Under the pieces are notes generated by a model. The model saw nothing but the letters and a program-made list of their open reading frames with translations. It was not told the origin of the DNA and ran no database searches. A DNA stretch of 40,685 bases, taken from JAUNKE01 sp041853585 (lineage in GTDB: Bacteria > Bacillota > Clostridia > Peptostreptococcales > Filifactoraceae). The stretch is from contig JBGZSM010000095.1 of NCBI GenBank assembly GCA_041853585.1, positions 1 through 40,685 of the forward strand. The letters run 5' to 3'. The position numbers and the translations under genes were made by a program. Positions 26,841 through 36,195 of the stretch are shown piece by piece (position 1 is the stretch's first letter; every line of letters starts with the position of its first letter).

Positions 26841-26926
26841 GATAATCTATGCTAATCTTAGCCGGATGTCCGAGACCGTAAACAGTAGCTGACGGCATCA
26901 AGCCTTTTCAATTGTATACAATTAAA
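26841..26926. repeat. 86-bp imperfect repeat, copy 1, upstream of the RiPP promoter
   Basis: 70 of 86 bases match 27569-27654 without gaps. It ends with ATTGTATACAAT, a symmetric site of the kind bound by GntR-type repressors. The internal inverted repeats that are perfect in copy 2 are partly lost here. Its place just upstream of the -35 box suggests a regulatory element. Confidence 0.75.
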
Positions 26927-27568
26927 CGAAAAACCTACGCTCGACTTTGACACTTTAAAAAAATCTTGCATATGCCAGTGCATGCGAAGTTTTGCTAAAA
27001 TCAGCGTAATATTTTATCTTCTCTTGCTTTCATTCTAAATCTCGTTCATCCGCTGGTTTGTCTCATCTCCATGCTCAATCCGAAAAGGGCAAAGAGATCA
27101 TCTGTCAGTTCAGTTCTTGTAAATGCGGGTATGTAGTTTCCTGTGTGCTCCTATTTTACATCCATATCTCTAAATAAGCCGAGTCTCTCAGCAGCTGTAT
27201 GTTTCCCCAAATTTTTCTCTAAAATTCGGAATATCAGCAGCGATAGGAATCAAGTAACTGCACCGTAGTTTTTTCTTTGACAGTTAAATACAACTGTCTT
27301 GCGTTCAGTTTTCTTGATATATTCGGTACTTTGGAGAGCAAGTCACCATCAGTTTTTTTCTATCTCGTTTTCTTTGATCCATCTTTCTATGTATAAAACA
27401 CTTTTTTCATCTGTAATTATAGCACAACAAAAAATAAAACACAATACAAAAACTGAAAATTTTACAATTTGATAAAAAAGTAAGTTTCTATCAGTCTTAG
27501 AGGGAATTTTATTAATCAAAAAGTTTCAAACTCAGCATTTTATTAGTGTTTAGCTAAATTACATCTTG
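26927..27568. other. Decayed region with a strong relic promoter
   Basis: No intact gene. The minus strand has an extended -10 promoter at 27416-27444 followed by ATGAAAAAAGTG, but that frame stops after seven codons. Further down, short protein-like pieces such as NARQLYLTVKEKTTVQLL appear in shifting frames. This looks like the remains of one gene, which I cannot identify. Confidence 0.4.
27416..27444 (-). promoter_or_regulatory. Relic promoter with extended -10
   Basis: Minus strand: TTGTGT (27439-27444), 17 bases, then TATAAT (27416-27421) preceded by TGC. A good promoter by eye, now pointing at a frame that stops after seven codons. Confidence 0.5.
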
Positions 27569-27654
27569 AGATAATCCGTGCTGATCTCAGCCGGATGTCT
27601 GAGACTCCAAATAGTGACTGAAGGCATCCGGGCTTTTCAGTTGTATACAATTAA
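27569..27654. repeat. 86-bp imperfect repeat, copy 2
   Basis: Same length as copy 1, with better preserved symmetry: TCTCAG/CTGAGA, CCGGATGTC/GGCATCCGG and ACTGAA/TTCAGT are overlapping, mutually exclusive pairings, and GTTGTATACAAT follows. It lies upstream of the relic promoter at 27416-27444, at a greater distance than copy 1 from its promoter. Either an operator region or a structured RNA. Confidence 0.75.
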
Positions 27655-28116
27655 TCAATAAACCCACAATCACATGGTAACAGGCTCTCGTATATTTGTG
27701 AGTATATTTTACATTTTCGATGCTATGAGCACAAAAAGAGCAGCGGCACAGAATCGCATCTTCTGAACGCCACCTCTCTTTAAAACAACTAAAAACGCTG
27801 TATTATTGTACCCTCTCACATATTCACTATCGTTACTTTGCATCAAATTCTGAAGTCTTAGGTTGCGTCATGAGTAGCTTGGATTAAGATACGGTCATTC
27901 TAAACAGTTTTTTTATCAAGTTTCAACTCCAAAGGCAATTTTTAATTATATACAAAAATTTTTTCTTCCTTTATATATGTCCGAAACCTACTGCCACCGT
28001 TCCCTACAAAGTGGGAAGTATAGAATGGTTATTCAAAATACAAATTGTTGACAACTATTCTTTCTAGTAGAAATTAGTATAAAGTTGCAGCGCAATTTGC
28101 AAATCAAATCCCACGA
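27655..28116. other. Intergenic region between the RiPP segment and pyk
   Basis: About 460 bases without a supportable gene on either strand. It contains the right copy of the 58-bp repeat (27914-27971), listed separately. Confidence 0.5.
27914..27971. repeat. 58-bp direct repeat, right copy
   Basis: Pairs with 19209-19266 (56 of 58 bases identical, same orientation). It lies about 150 bases beyond the pyk terminator and so outside the conserved housekeeping operon. Confidence 0.85.
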
Positions 28117-28152
28117 AAAAACCTCCTTACCAAATTTTCGATAAGGAGGATA
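28117..28152 (-). terminator. Rho-independent terminator of the dnaE-pfkA-pyk operon
   Basis: Minus-strand stem CCTCCTTA with TAAGGAGG (28143-28150 and 28123-28130), short A/T-rich loop, then six T (28117-28122). It starts about 30 bases after the pyk stop. Confidence 0.88.
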
Positions 28153-28180
28153 CTCTTTCTTTTTAAAACTGTTTAACGCA

Positions 28181-29932
28181 TTATACAATGTTGAATTTGC
28201 CGCGATATACGGTTCCGCGCTGAATGTCGAGCGTAATTTCTTCTCCGGATTGTACTTTGGAGACGATATCTTCCGCCCCGACGATGACCGGAATTCCCAG
28301 ACTCACCCCGACGATTGCCGCATGACTTGTCAAGCCGCCTTCTTCAACAACGATGGCTGCAGCTTCTTCGATTTTGTCGATAAAGTCGATGTCGGTAAAT
28401 TTCCCGACAAAGATTTCGCCTTTGACAAATTCATCGGAAGGATAAAGCATGATTCTTGCGATACCGGTAACATTTTTGTTTCCAATTCCGGTACCATGTG
28501 CGATGATATCCGAAACGACATGGACTTTTATCAGGTTGGTCGTTCCGACCTGTCCCACCGGAACGCCCGCGGTGATCACCACTTTGTCGCCGGAGTGAAC
28601 ATAGCCTTTTTTGAGCGAAAGCGAAACGGATTGCTCAAACATCTCATCCGTTGACGCCACGCTGGCTCCGATGACGGTTTCGACTCCCCAAACGAGTGAA
28701 AGTTGTCGTCGAACATGCTCCTGATTGACCGCTGCAATAATCGGTGCTTTCGGTCGATAGCTGGACACAGCCTTCGCCGTATAGCCTGAGGTGGTGGATG
28801 TGATGATGGCATCCGCTTCGACATCGATTGCCAAAGTGCAGGTCGCATGACTGATGGCATTGGTGATGGTCACTGCACGCAAAGATTGACGATTCGCCAA
28901 AATCGCTTCGTATTCCAAAGTGCCTTCAATTCGTTTGGCGATGCGAGCCATGGTTTCAAGCGCGTCGATTGGATACTTACCCGCTGCGGTTTCACCCGAC
29001 AGCATGATGGCGTCGGTTCCATCATAAATCGCATTGGCGACATCGGTCACTTCCGCTCGAGTCGGTCTCGGATTTCGCATCATCGAATCGAGCATTTGCG
29101 TTGCGGTGATGACCGGCTTGGTAAGGAGATTTGCTTTTTTAATCAGCTTTTTCTGCACGATTGGAATTTCTTCAGTCGGAATTTCAACGCCCAAATCTCC
29201 TCGAGCAACCATGATCCCGTCTGAAATCTGAAGAATTTCGTCGATATTGTCAACGCCTTCCTGATTTTCAATCTTGGCGATGATTTGGATATGAGCGGCA
29301 TTGTTTTCTTCCAAAATTTCGCGAATCGCGGTCACATCGGACGCCTTTCGAACAAATGATGCCGCGATAAAGTCGATTTCGTTTTGAATTCCGAACAAAA
29401 TATCGCCGCGGTCTTTTTCGGTAATCGCCGGCAGATTGATTTTTACATTCGGCACATTGACGCCTTTGTTGTTTTTGATGATTCCGCCGTTTTCAACTCT
29501 CGTAAAAATATCATTGCCCTCGATTTTTTCAACCGTCAGCTCAATCAGCCCGTCGTCAATCAGGATACGATTGCCAACCTCAACATCCTTCACCAAATCT
29601 TTGTAGCTGACGGAGCAGAAGTTTTGATTGCCGAGCACTTCGTCCATCTTGATGACAAAGCTCTGTCCTTCCACCAGCTCCACTTCCGGTTGGTCGAATT
29701 TTCCGGTTCGAATTTCCGGCCCCTTGGTGTCGAGCAAAATCGCGGTAGATGTTCCCAATTGCTGACGAACTCTCTTGATGGCGTCGATGCGCACCTGATG
29801 CTCTTCATGAGTACCATGTGAAAAGTTCAGTCTGCACACATCCATTCCTTTTTGAATCAGCTCGCGTAAATTCTCTTCCGATTCGCTTGCCGGTCCGATG
29901 GTACAAACTATTTTCGTTTTTTTCAAACTCAT
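28181..29932 (-). CDS. pyk: Pyruvate kinase with C-terminal PEP-utilising domain
   Basis: 583 aa; AGGAGG four bases before the ATG overlaps the pfkA stop. Converts PEP and ADP to pyruvate and ATP in glycolysis. RLNFSHGTHEEH near residue 35, LLDTKGPEIRTG near 66, the active-site block IIAKIENQEGVDNIDEI near 217, MVARGDLGVEIP and TATQMLDSM are all present. Residues 490-583 are the extra mobile domain of Bacillus-type enzymes, with GGLTSHAAIVGVSLGIPVIV. Last gene of the operon with pfkA, so two irreversible glycolytic steps are co-expressed. Confidence 0.97.
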   Translation of the reverse strand: MSLKKTKIVCTIGPASESEENLRELIQKGMDVCRLNFSHGTHEEHQVRIDAIKRVRQQLGTSTAILLDTKGPEIRTGKFDQPEVELVEGQSFVIKMDEVLGNQNFCSVSYKDLVKDVEVGNRILIDDGLIELTVEKIEGNDIFTRVENGGIIKNNKGVNVPNVKINLPAITEKDRGDILFGIQNEIDFIAASFVRKASDVTAIREILEENNAAHIQIIAKIENQEGVDNIDEILQISDGIMVARGDLGVEIPTEEIPIVQKKLIKKANLLTKPVITATQMLDSMMRNPRPTRAEVTDVANAIYDGTDAIMLSGETAAGKYPIDALETMARIAKRIEGTLEYEAILANRQSLRAVTITNAISHATCTLAIDVEADAIITSTTSGYTAKAVSSYRPKAPIIAAVNQEHVRRQLSLVWGVETVIGASVASTDEMFEQSVSLSLKKGYVHSGDKVVITAGVPVGQVGTTNLIKVHVVSDIIAHGTGIGNKNVTGIARIMLYPSDEFVKGEIFVGKFTDIDFIDKIEEAAAIVVEEGGLTSHAAIVGVSLGIPVIVGAEDIVSKVQSGEEITLDIQRGTVYRGKFNIV

Positions 29933-29940
29933 ATTTCCTC

Positions 29941-30900
29941 CTATATCGAAAGCACTTTGGACAAATCGTGCATCTTGGTGTCAAATCGTCGCGGGATGTC
30001 CAATGCTTCGACAATATCTAAATCTATAATCTTATTATTTTTGATGCCGACCACTCGATTCTTTTTCCCTTGGAGCAGGCATTCCACAGCCGCCGCGCCA
30101 AGTTTGCTGGCAAGCACGCGGTCATATCCGGTCGGACTTCCGCCGCGCTGAATATGTCCTAAAATCGTCGTTCGACTTTCCATTCCCGTAAGTTCTGTAA
30201 TTTGTCGTGCAATCTGCTCCGCCGATGCCGCTCCTTCCGCCACGACGATAATGCTCTGCGTTTTGCCGCGCCCGGAGCTTTCAAGCAATTTGTTGCTGAT
30301 TTCTTTGATGTCATACGGAATCTCCGGCACCAATATCGCTTCCGCACCGCCGCCCATGCCGGCATACAGCGCGATGTCGCCGCAGTTGCGTCCCATCACT
30401 TCCACAATGCTCACGCGCTCATGCGATGAAGAAGTGTCCCGCAATTTTCCGATTGCATCCAGCGCGGTGTTGACCGCCGTATCAAATCCAATCGTATAAT
30501 CCGTATAAGAAAGGTCATTGTCTATGGTTCCGGGAATTCCGATCGAAGGCATCCCGCGCAGGCTCATCTCTCTCGCCCCTCGGAAACTTCCGTCTCCACC
30601 GATGACGATGAGACCGTCGATTTGATTTTCAGAAAGAACTTCAAGCGCTTTGTCCTTTCCGCTTTCTTCCAAAAATTCCAAAGCTCGTGCGGATTTTAAA
30701 ATCGTTCCGCCGCGATGAATAATGTCGCCGACGGAGGATACATTCATCGGAGTCAAATCCCCATTCATCAATCCCTTGTACCCGCGAATAACGCCGAACA
30801 CTTCAATCTGATTGTAGATGGAATATCGCACGACCGCCCGTATCGCCGCATTCATTCCCGGAGCATCGCCTCCGCTTGTTAAAACTGCCAGTCTTCTCAT
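29941..30900 (-). CDS. pfkA: ATP-dependent 6-phosphofructokinase
   Basis: 319 aa, the normal bacterial length. Phosphorylates fructose 6-phosphate to the 1,6-bisphosphate. LTSGGDAPGMNAAIRAVVR opens the protein, GGDGSFRGA binds ATP, PGTIDND holds the catalytic Asp, and EVMGRNCGDIAL and GHIQRGGSPTGYDR are substrate and effector-site blocks. GGAGG lies four bases before the ATG. Eleven bases after dnaE and eight before pyk. Confidence 0.97.
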   Translation of the reverse strand: MRRLAVLTSGGDAPGMNAAIRAVVRYSIYNQIEVFGVIRGYKGLMNGDLTPMNVSSVGDIIHRGGTILKSARALEFLEESGKDKALEVLSENQIDGLIVIGGDGSFRGAREMSLRGMPSIGIPGTIDNDLSYTDYTIGFDTAVNTALDAIGKLRDTSSSHERVSIVEVMGRNCGDIALYAGMGGGAEAILVPEIPYDIKEISNKLLESSGRGKTQSIIVVAEGAASAEQIARQITELTGMESRTTILGHIQRGGSPTGYDRVLASKLGAAAVECLLQGKKNRVVGIKNNKIIDLDIVEALDIPRRFDTKMHDLSKVLSI

Positions 30901-30911
30901 CCAACCTCCAT

Positions 30912-33900
30912 TTATTTTACTACTACATTTTCTTTTCCGAGCAGATTTTCAAAATGAGACAATACCTGCTCGTCGATTTTGACGAATTGGAATCGCTCCG
31001 ATTGAAAACTCTTTTTTCTTTGTGCATCATAAAAAACGACTTTGGATGTTCCCGGATTTTCCATAATGAGTTTTTCCGCTTTGGAAACCGATTCGTTTTT
31101 GATGCTTTCCACTTTTATATACAGGGTTTTTGCATCTTCCAATTCGTTGAAATTGATAATTTCCGATGCAATAATTTTGATTTTGTCATCCTCTTTGATT
31201 TGCATTCTGCCTTTAACAAAAATGACATCTTCTTTGTCCAGCTTCGCCATCGTCTTTTTGAGCACGGCGGGAAAAACGATGACTTCGACATCACCGTATT
31301 CATCTTCCAGAGTCAAAAAGACCATCATATCGTTGGTTCTCGTAGTTTTGTACGATTTTGACGAAATCAGTCCGCCAAAGCTGATGCTTTTGTTGTCCTC
31401 ATGCTGATAATGCGCATAATCCTCTTCCATCTCGCGGAACATCATCGTATTGTGTGATGCGCATTTGGACAGCTTCGCCGAAAATTCGGCGAGCGGATGA
31501 CCGCTGACATACATGCCGAGCACTTCTTTTTCCATATTGAGTTTGATATTCATTGCAAAATCTTCAAAATGGGTCATTGCAATCGTCTCGTCGGATTCCA
31601 TTTGCGCATTGTCAAAGAGGGAGACCTGACCCTCAATATTGTTGCGACGCTCGGAGCTCATGCTGTCCCAAATTTTTTCCATATTGCCCATCAAGGTTGC
31701 GCGATTGACGCCGAGCGAATCGAAAGCTCCCGCTCGTATCATGCTTTCCAACAATCTCTTGTTGATATCCTTGTCACGCATTCGCTTGATGAAATTTTGC
31801 AAGGAAGTGAATTCGCCGAAGCGCTCACGATTGGTAATGATATTTTGAACCGCGCCCTCGCCGACATTTTTAATGGCGGAAAGTGCAAAACGAATATTCT
31901 CGCCTTCCACCGAAAAGCGTTTGAAACTCTTGTTCACATCGGGCGGCAACACTTTGATTCCCAAATCATTACATTCCTTGATATATTGAACGACCTTGTC
32001 GGTATTTCCCATCACGCTCGTCATCAGCGCGCACATGAATTCTTGCGGATAGTAGGTTTTAAGATATTGCGTTTGATATGCAAGCACCGCATAGCCCGCC
32101 GCATGCGATTTGTTGAAGGCGTATTTTGCAAAGTCAATCATCTCGTCGTAGATTTTGTTCGCAATCGCCGGCTCGATACCGCGCATCTCGCAGCCGTCGA
32201 TTTCGACATTGCCGAGCTCATCTTTTTTCCCATAGACGAAATACTGCCTCTCCTCCTCCATGACCGCCATTTTTTTCTTGCTCATCGCCTTACGAACCAA
32301 GTCGGCACGAGCCAAGGAATAGCCTGCCAAATCTCGCACGACCTGCATGACCTGCTCCTGATAAACCAAGATTCCGTTGGTAACTTCCAAAATCGGTCGT
32401 AATTTCTCATGCAAAAAGCTGATTTCGTTCTTTTGATTCTTGTTGCGCACATAGGTCGGAATCGAATCCATCGGTCCCGGACGATAGAGCGAAATCCCCG
32501 CGATGATATCTTCAAACACTTCGGGTTTGAGCTCCTTCATAAAGCTTCTCATCCCCGAGCTCTCCAGCTGAAACACGCCGAGGGTATTTCCCTGCGACAT
32601 ATTTTCATAGACTTTCGCATCGTCGAAGGTAATCGATGACAAATCGATTTTTTTGTTGCGATTCGATTCGACATTTTTTACCGTATCCTGAATAACGGTC
32701 AGCGTTCGAAGTCCCAAGAAATCCATCTTGAGCAAGCCCAATTCTTCCAAAGTGCCCATCGGGAATTGCGTCGTGACGGAATTTTGGTGCATATACAGCG
32801 GCACATAGCTGCTGACGGTATCTTTTGAAATCACAACGCCCGCCGCATGGGTCGAAGCGTGACGCGGTAAACCTTCCACATCGCGAGAAATGTCAATCAG
32901 TTCTTTGACGGTCGGATTGTTCTCATATTCTTCGCGCAGCTTGGCATTGATTTCAAGCGCCTTGTCAATCGTCATCCCGATTGCAAAAGGAATCTCTTTG
33001 GCTATCTTATCCACTTCCTGATAGCTGATGTCGAGCACGCGTCCCACATCGCGAATCGCCGCACGCGCTCCCAAAGTTCCGAAAGTGATAATCTGCGCCA
33101 CATGGTCCTCGCCGTATTTATGTTTGACATAGTCGATGACGATTTCTCTTTTTTCATAACAAAAGTCGATATCGACATCGGGCATCGAAATCCGCTCCGG
33201 ATTTAAGAATCGCTCGAACAGCAGCGAATATTTGAGCGGATCCACATCGGTTATCTCAAGCGTATAAGCGACGAGCGAGCCCGCCGCCGAGCCTCGGCCC
33301 GGCCCTACCATAATATCGTTCTTTTTTGCGAAGAAGATAAAGTCCCAAACGATTAAAAAGTAATCCGCATAGCCCATCTTATCGATGACATCCAGCTCAT
33401 AATCCAAACGCTCTCTCGCTTCCTGCGATGGATTCTCATATCTTTTGTAAAGTCCCTCGAAACACAATCGACGAAGCATCTCATTGGCGCTCTCATTCTC
33501 ATCTTCAATAACAAATTTCGGCAAATGAATCGTGTCAAAATCGAATTCGACATTGCAGCGCTCCGCAATCAAAGCGGTATTCTCAATCGCACCGTCAAAT
33601 CCTTTGAACAAATCTATCATCTCTTCCGGCGATTTGAGATAGAATTCCTCGGTCAAAAATTCCATACGATGCTCATCTTTGAGCGTTTTCCCCGTTTGGA
33701 TGCACATTAAAATCTCATGTGTCTTGTTGTCCTCTTTGTTCGTGTAGTGCACATCATTGGTTGCAACGAGGGGGATGCCCGTCTCTTTGGACATCTTCTG
33801 CAAAAACAGATTGACTTTCGCCTGCTCTTTGATGTCGTGGTCTTGGAGCTCCAGGAAAAAATTTCCTTCTCCAAAAACCGAATTGAGTCGCATCGCCACC

Positions 33901-34379
33901 TGTTTCGCCGATTCGTAATCGCCGTCGAGCAAGCGCTGCTGCACTTCGCCCGCCAAACAAGCGGACAGGGCGATAATGCCTTCGCTGTATTTTTCAAGCA
34001 CTTCGTAATCGACCCGCGGCTTATAATAGTAGCCTTCGGTAAAACCGATGGATACAAGGTTAATTAAATTTTGGTATCCAATTTGATTTTCGGCAAGCAA
34101 AACCAGATGATAAGAACGCTTGTCGATATTTTCTTTGTCAAAGCGGCTGCGTTGCGCCACATAGACCTCGCATCCGATAATCGGTTTGATGCCATGTTTC
34201 TTCGCAGCTTTATAAAAATCTATAACACCGAACATCACGCCATGGTCGGTAATTGCTACCGAGTCCATGCCCAGCTCCTTGCATCGCATCATCAGACGAT
34301 CGATTTTTGTAAAACCGTCCAGCAGGGAATATTGCGTGTGCAGATGTAGATGTGTAAATTTATTTTCCATATTTCCCAT
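30912..34379 (-). CDS. dnaE: DNA polymerase III alpha subunit, DnaE type
   Basis: About 1155 aa; I start at the ATG five bases after GAGGA, with another ATG three codons later also possible. The PHP domain begins with THLHLHTQYSLLDG and continues with ITDHGVMFG. The catalytic Asp residues are in MPDVDIDFCYEKR (about residue 405). YRPGPMDSIP, the YQEQVMQV block and a C-terminal OB fold (ISFGGLISSKSY, near residue 1000) follow. No 3'-5' exonuclease domain, so it is DnaE, not PolC. First gene of an operon with pfkA and pyk, an arrangement seen in other Clostridia. Confidence 0.96.
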   Translation of the reverse strand: MGNMENKFTHLHLHTQYSLLDGFTKIDRLMMRCKELGMDSVAITDHGVMFGVIDFYKAAKKHGIKPIIGCEVYVAQRSRFDKENIDKRSYHLVLLAENQIGYQNLINLVSIGFTEGYYYKPRVDYEVLEKYSEGIIALSACLAGEVQQRLLDGDYESAKQVAMRLNSVFGEGNFFLELQDHDIKEQAKVNLFLQKMSKETGIPLVATNDVHYTNKEDNKTHEILMCIQTGKTLKDEHRMEFLTEEFYLKSPEEMIDLFKGFDGAIENTALIAERCNVEFDFDTIHLPKFVIEDENESANEMLRRLCFEGLYKRYENPSQEARERLDYELDVIDKMGYADYFLIVWDFIFFAKKNDIMVGPGRGSAAGSLVAYTLEITDVDPLKYSLLFERFLNPERISMPDVDIDFCYEKREIVIDYVKHKYGEDHVAQIITFGTLGARAAIRDVGRVLDISYQEVDKIAKEIPFAIGMTIDKALEINAKLREEYENNPTVKELIDISRDVEGLPRHASTHAAGVVISKDTVSSYVPLYMHQNSVTTQFPMGTLEELGLLKMDFLGLRTLTVIQDTVKNVESNRNKKIDLSSITFDDAKVYENMSQGNTLGVFQLESSGMRSFMKELKPEVFEDIIAGISLYRPGPMDSIPTYVRNKNQKNEISFLHEKLRPILEVTNGILVYQEQVMQVVRDLAGYSLARADLVRKAMSKKKMAVMEEERQYFVYGKKDELGNVEIDGCEMRGIEPAIANKIYDEMIDFAKYAFNKSHAAGYAVLAYQTQYLKTYYPQEFMCALMTSVMGNTDKVVQYIKECNDLGIKVLPPDVNKSFKRFSVEGENIRFALSAIKNVGEGAVQNIITNRERFGEFTSLQNFIKRMRDKDINKRLLESMIRAGAFDSLGVNRATLMGNMEKIWDSMSSERRNNIEGQVSLFDNAQMESDETIAMTHFEDFAMNIKLNMEKEVLGMYVSGHPLAEFSAKLSKCASHNTMMFREMEEDYAHYQHEDNKSISFGGLISSKSYKTTRTNDMMVFLTLEDEYGDVEVIVFPAVLKKTMAKLDKEDVIFVKGRMQIKEDDKIKIIASEIINFNELEDAKTLYIKVESIKNESVSKAEKLIMENPGTSKVVFYDAQRKKSFQSERFQFVKIDEQVLSHFENLLGKENVVVK

Positions 34380-34398
34380 CCATTTCCTCAATGAAGAT

Positions 34399-34404
34399 AT
34401 TATA
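34399..34404 (-). promoter_or_regulatory. Extended -10 promoter of dnaE
   Basis: TGGTATAAT on the minus strand, 20 bases before the chosen dnaE start, so the leader would be very short. The -35 region (GATACA, 17 bases upstream) is weak, as is usual with an extended -10. Confidence 0.6.
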
Positions 34405-34443
34405 CCACAAATCTATAGGAATGTATCGGAATCAGTGCATCAA

Positions 34444-34511
34444 AAAAGGAGCAACCGTATCCTGAAAGTCGAACTAAAAAGCCAACGATGGACGGACGAT
34501 TTGCTCCTTTT
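34444..34511 (-). terminator. Terminator-like hairpin between tmcAL and dnaE
   Basis: An 11-bp perfect stem (34444-34454 with 34501-34511) with a 46-base loop, ending on the minus strand in TTGCTCCTTTTTT. The loop is long for a simple terminator but the U-run is good. Confidence 0.6.
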
Positions 34512-34662
34512 AAATTTTACAAGATTCGAGTTGAAACGGAAAAATTTTTGAGATTTTCCTTCTATATAACAAGAAATATTGTTAATCGGCTGTTCTAAAG
34601 ATTAGCATCACTTTGCTCCTTACCGCGAATAGAAGGATTTCGAGGTTGCGATTTACATCACT

Positions 34663-36066
34663 CTAGATATTTTCTTCGTGCGAAATATACACCGGCGATG
34701 TCATTTTATCGGTATAGACCCGCTTGCCGTAATGTTTGTATTCGTACTTCATATAGAAGAGCTCGCCGACGATTTCGTCATATTTTTGCAGCACCTGATG
34801 CAATGGGTTTTGCGGTTTGAAATCCGCGAGTTTGTTGATGAGCTCGATTTGGAAAGAGCATTCCTTTATCATTTTTCTGCCGACATCATTGAATGCCAAA
34901 ATCCGCGCGTATGGAATCTCGTCGCTCTCTTTGACAATTTGCATATCCTCTTTTTTCAAGCCGACCAATATATTCATCAGCATCCGGCGCGCTCTGGTGT
35001 AGGTATAGCGTTTGGATTTGATTTCCATCGCCAGGTCGTGCACATTGTTCGTTTCAAAAATCTTGGTTTTGAGCAAATTGTCGATTCCTTCGCTGACTTC
35101 AAAATAATAGTCCAGTTCATCCTTTTGGCGAATGATAATGCTCGAAAGCTCGCTAAAATAGTCTTCTATGCTCGCCAATGTGTTCTTATCCCGCTGCTCC
35201 AGCAGATAAGCCGCCATCGTTTCGGTCGTCGCGGACTTGATTTGCTCCTCCATGCTCAAGCTTTTGTCAGTATTTTCTTCTTCGGATTGCTGAACGAAAT
35301 TTGTATCTCTTCCTATTATATAGCCGATGTTGTCATCCATGATTTTTTTTATTTTTTGCTCCGAGGACTCTTCCGCCTTCAAATCCTTCGTCATTTCTTC
35401 TTCGCGCTGCGGACGATACTTCTGCATCAGGCGCTCACGAATAGCGGTTGCACTCGGCACTTCGATTTCAAGTCTCGGGTCGTAGTACGCTCCACCGATA
35501 CGCTGAACGGAAATCGGCTCAATGCTGCTTTGCAATCGGAAAAGCGATTTGATATACTCAATCGCCAAGATGTCGTTGGGATTGTTCATAATCGAATAGT
35601 TGGCTTCATTCGGATAAATTTCTTCAAGCGCGCTCTGTCTGGCAACCGGAAAGCTGATTCCTTTTTTCATCTGCTCCTTGATTTCCGCTTGCAGCGCGGG
35701 GCTTTCTTCGTACAGCAGATTCGCAATACGCCATTGACTGTCGCCATTGTTGGTTTCCGAGCCGAAGCAAAGATAATCCACCAGCCCCAGACTGTGCAAA
35801 ATTTTAGTTCCTCCGTAAGCGAAAAATTCGGCACTTTGCGAGGAATAGCAAAAAGGCAATTCCAGCACGAGGTCGGCGCCCGCTCGAATAGCTTCTCTTG
35901 CACGCGCAAATTTATCGACGATGGCAAAATCGCCCCGCTGAACGCTGTTCCCACTCATCACGACAACAACGCGCTCCGCATCGGTTACGATTCGCGATTC
36001 ATCAATCAGGTACTTATGACCCAAATGAAATGGATTGTACTCTGCAATTATTCCGATTGTTTTCAT
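34663..36066 (-). CDS. tmcAL: tRNA(Met) cytidine acetate ligase
   Basis: About 467 aa from the ATG six bases after GGAGGAGG. The family (YlbM in Bacillus) acetylates the wobble cytidine of elongator tRNA-Met using acetate and ATP. IIAEYNPFHLGHKYLID is the nucleotidyltransferase HxGH motif; VMSGNSVQRGDFAI, LPFCYSSQSAEFFA and SATAIRERL are further family blocks. A polar insert near residues 225-280 rich in Glu, Lys and Ser looks like a flexible loop. The gene lies in the recG-rsmD-coaD neighbourhood, where it is typically found. Confidence 0.93.
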   Translation of the reverse strand: MKTIGIIAEYNPFHLGHKYLIDESRIVTDAERVVVVMSGNSVQRGDFAIVDKFARAREAIRAGADLVLELPFCYSSQSAEFFAYGGTKILHSLGLVDYLCFGSETNNGDSQWRIANLLYEESPALQAEIKEQMKKGISFPVARQSALEEIYPNEANYSIMNNPNDILAIEYIKSLFRLQSSIEPISVQRIGGAYYDPRLEIEVPSATAIRERLMQKYRPQREEEMTKDLKAEESSEQKIKKIMDDNIGYIIGRDTNFVQQSEEENTDKSLSMEEQIKSATTETMAAYLLEQRDKNTLASIEDYFSELSSIIIRQKDELDYYFEVSEGIDNLLKTKIFETNNVHDLAMEIKSKRYTYTRARRMLMNILVGLKKEDMQIVKESDEIPYARILAFNDVGRKMIKECSFQIELINKLADFKPQNPLHQVLQKYDEIVGELFYMKYEYKHYGKRVYTDKMTSPVYISHEENI

Positions 36067-36153
36067 GATTTTCCTCCTCCAACATTCCTTTGAAACTTTT
36101 CTCAAACAGCCTATTTATGCGCACCCCCGCTGTCGTCTTGCTGCGTATGTAAA

Positions 36154-36175
36154 CAAAAAGGAGCATTCGCCCCCT
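36154..36175 (-). terminator. Weak terminator before tmcAL
   Basis: Minus strand AGGGGGC-GAAT-GCTCCTT followed by TTT: a seven-pair stem with two G-U pairs. It lies in the 129-base gap between the coiled-coil gene and tmcAL and may partly separate them. Confidence 0.45.
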
Positions 36176-36195
36176 ATGTTTTAAAGCGCAAGATG

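Noticed and set aside
26841..27654. Assignment of the 86-bp element to a named riboswitch class
   Set aside because: I could not match its conserved bases to any class I know, and the strand is undetermined; left as an unassigned structured repeat.
34678..36093. 471-codon plus-strand frame opposite tmcAL
   Set aside because: Long only because codon bias of the true gene leaves few stops in the antisense frame; the minus-strand product is a clear TmcAL.
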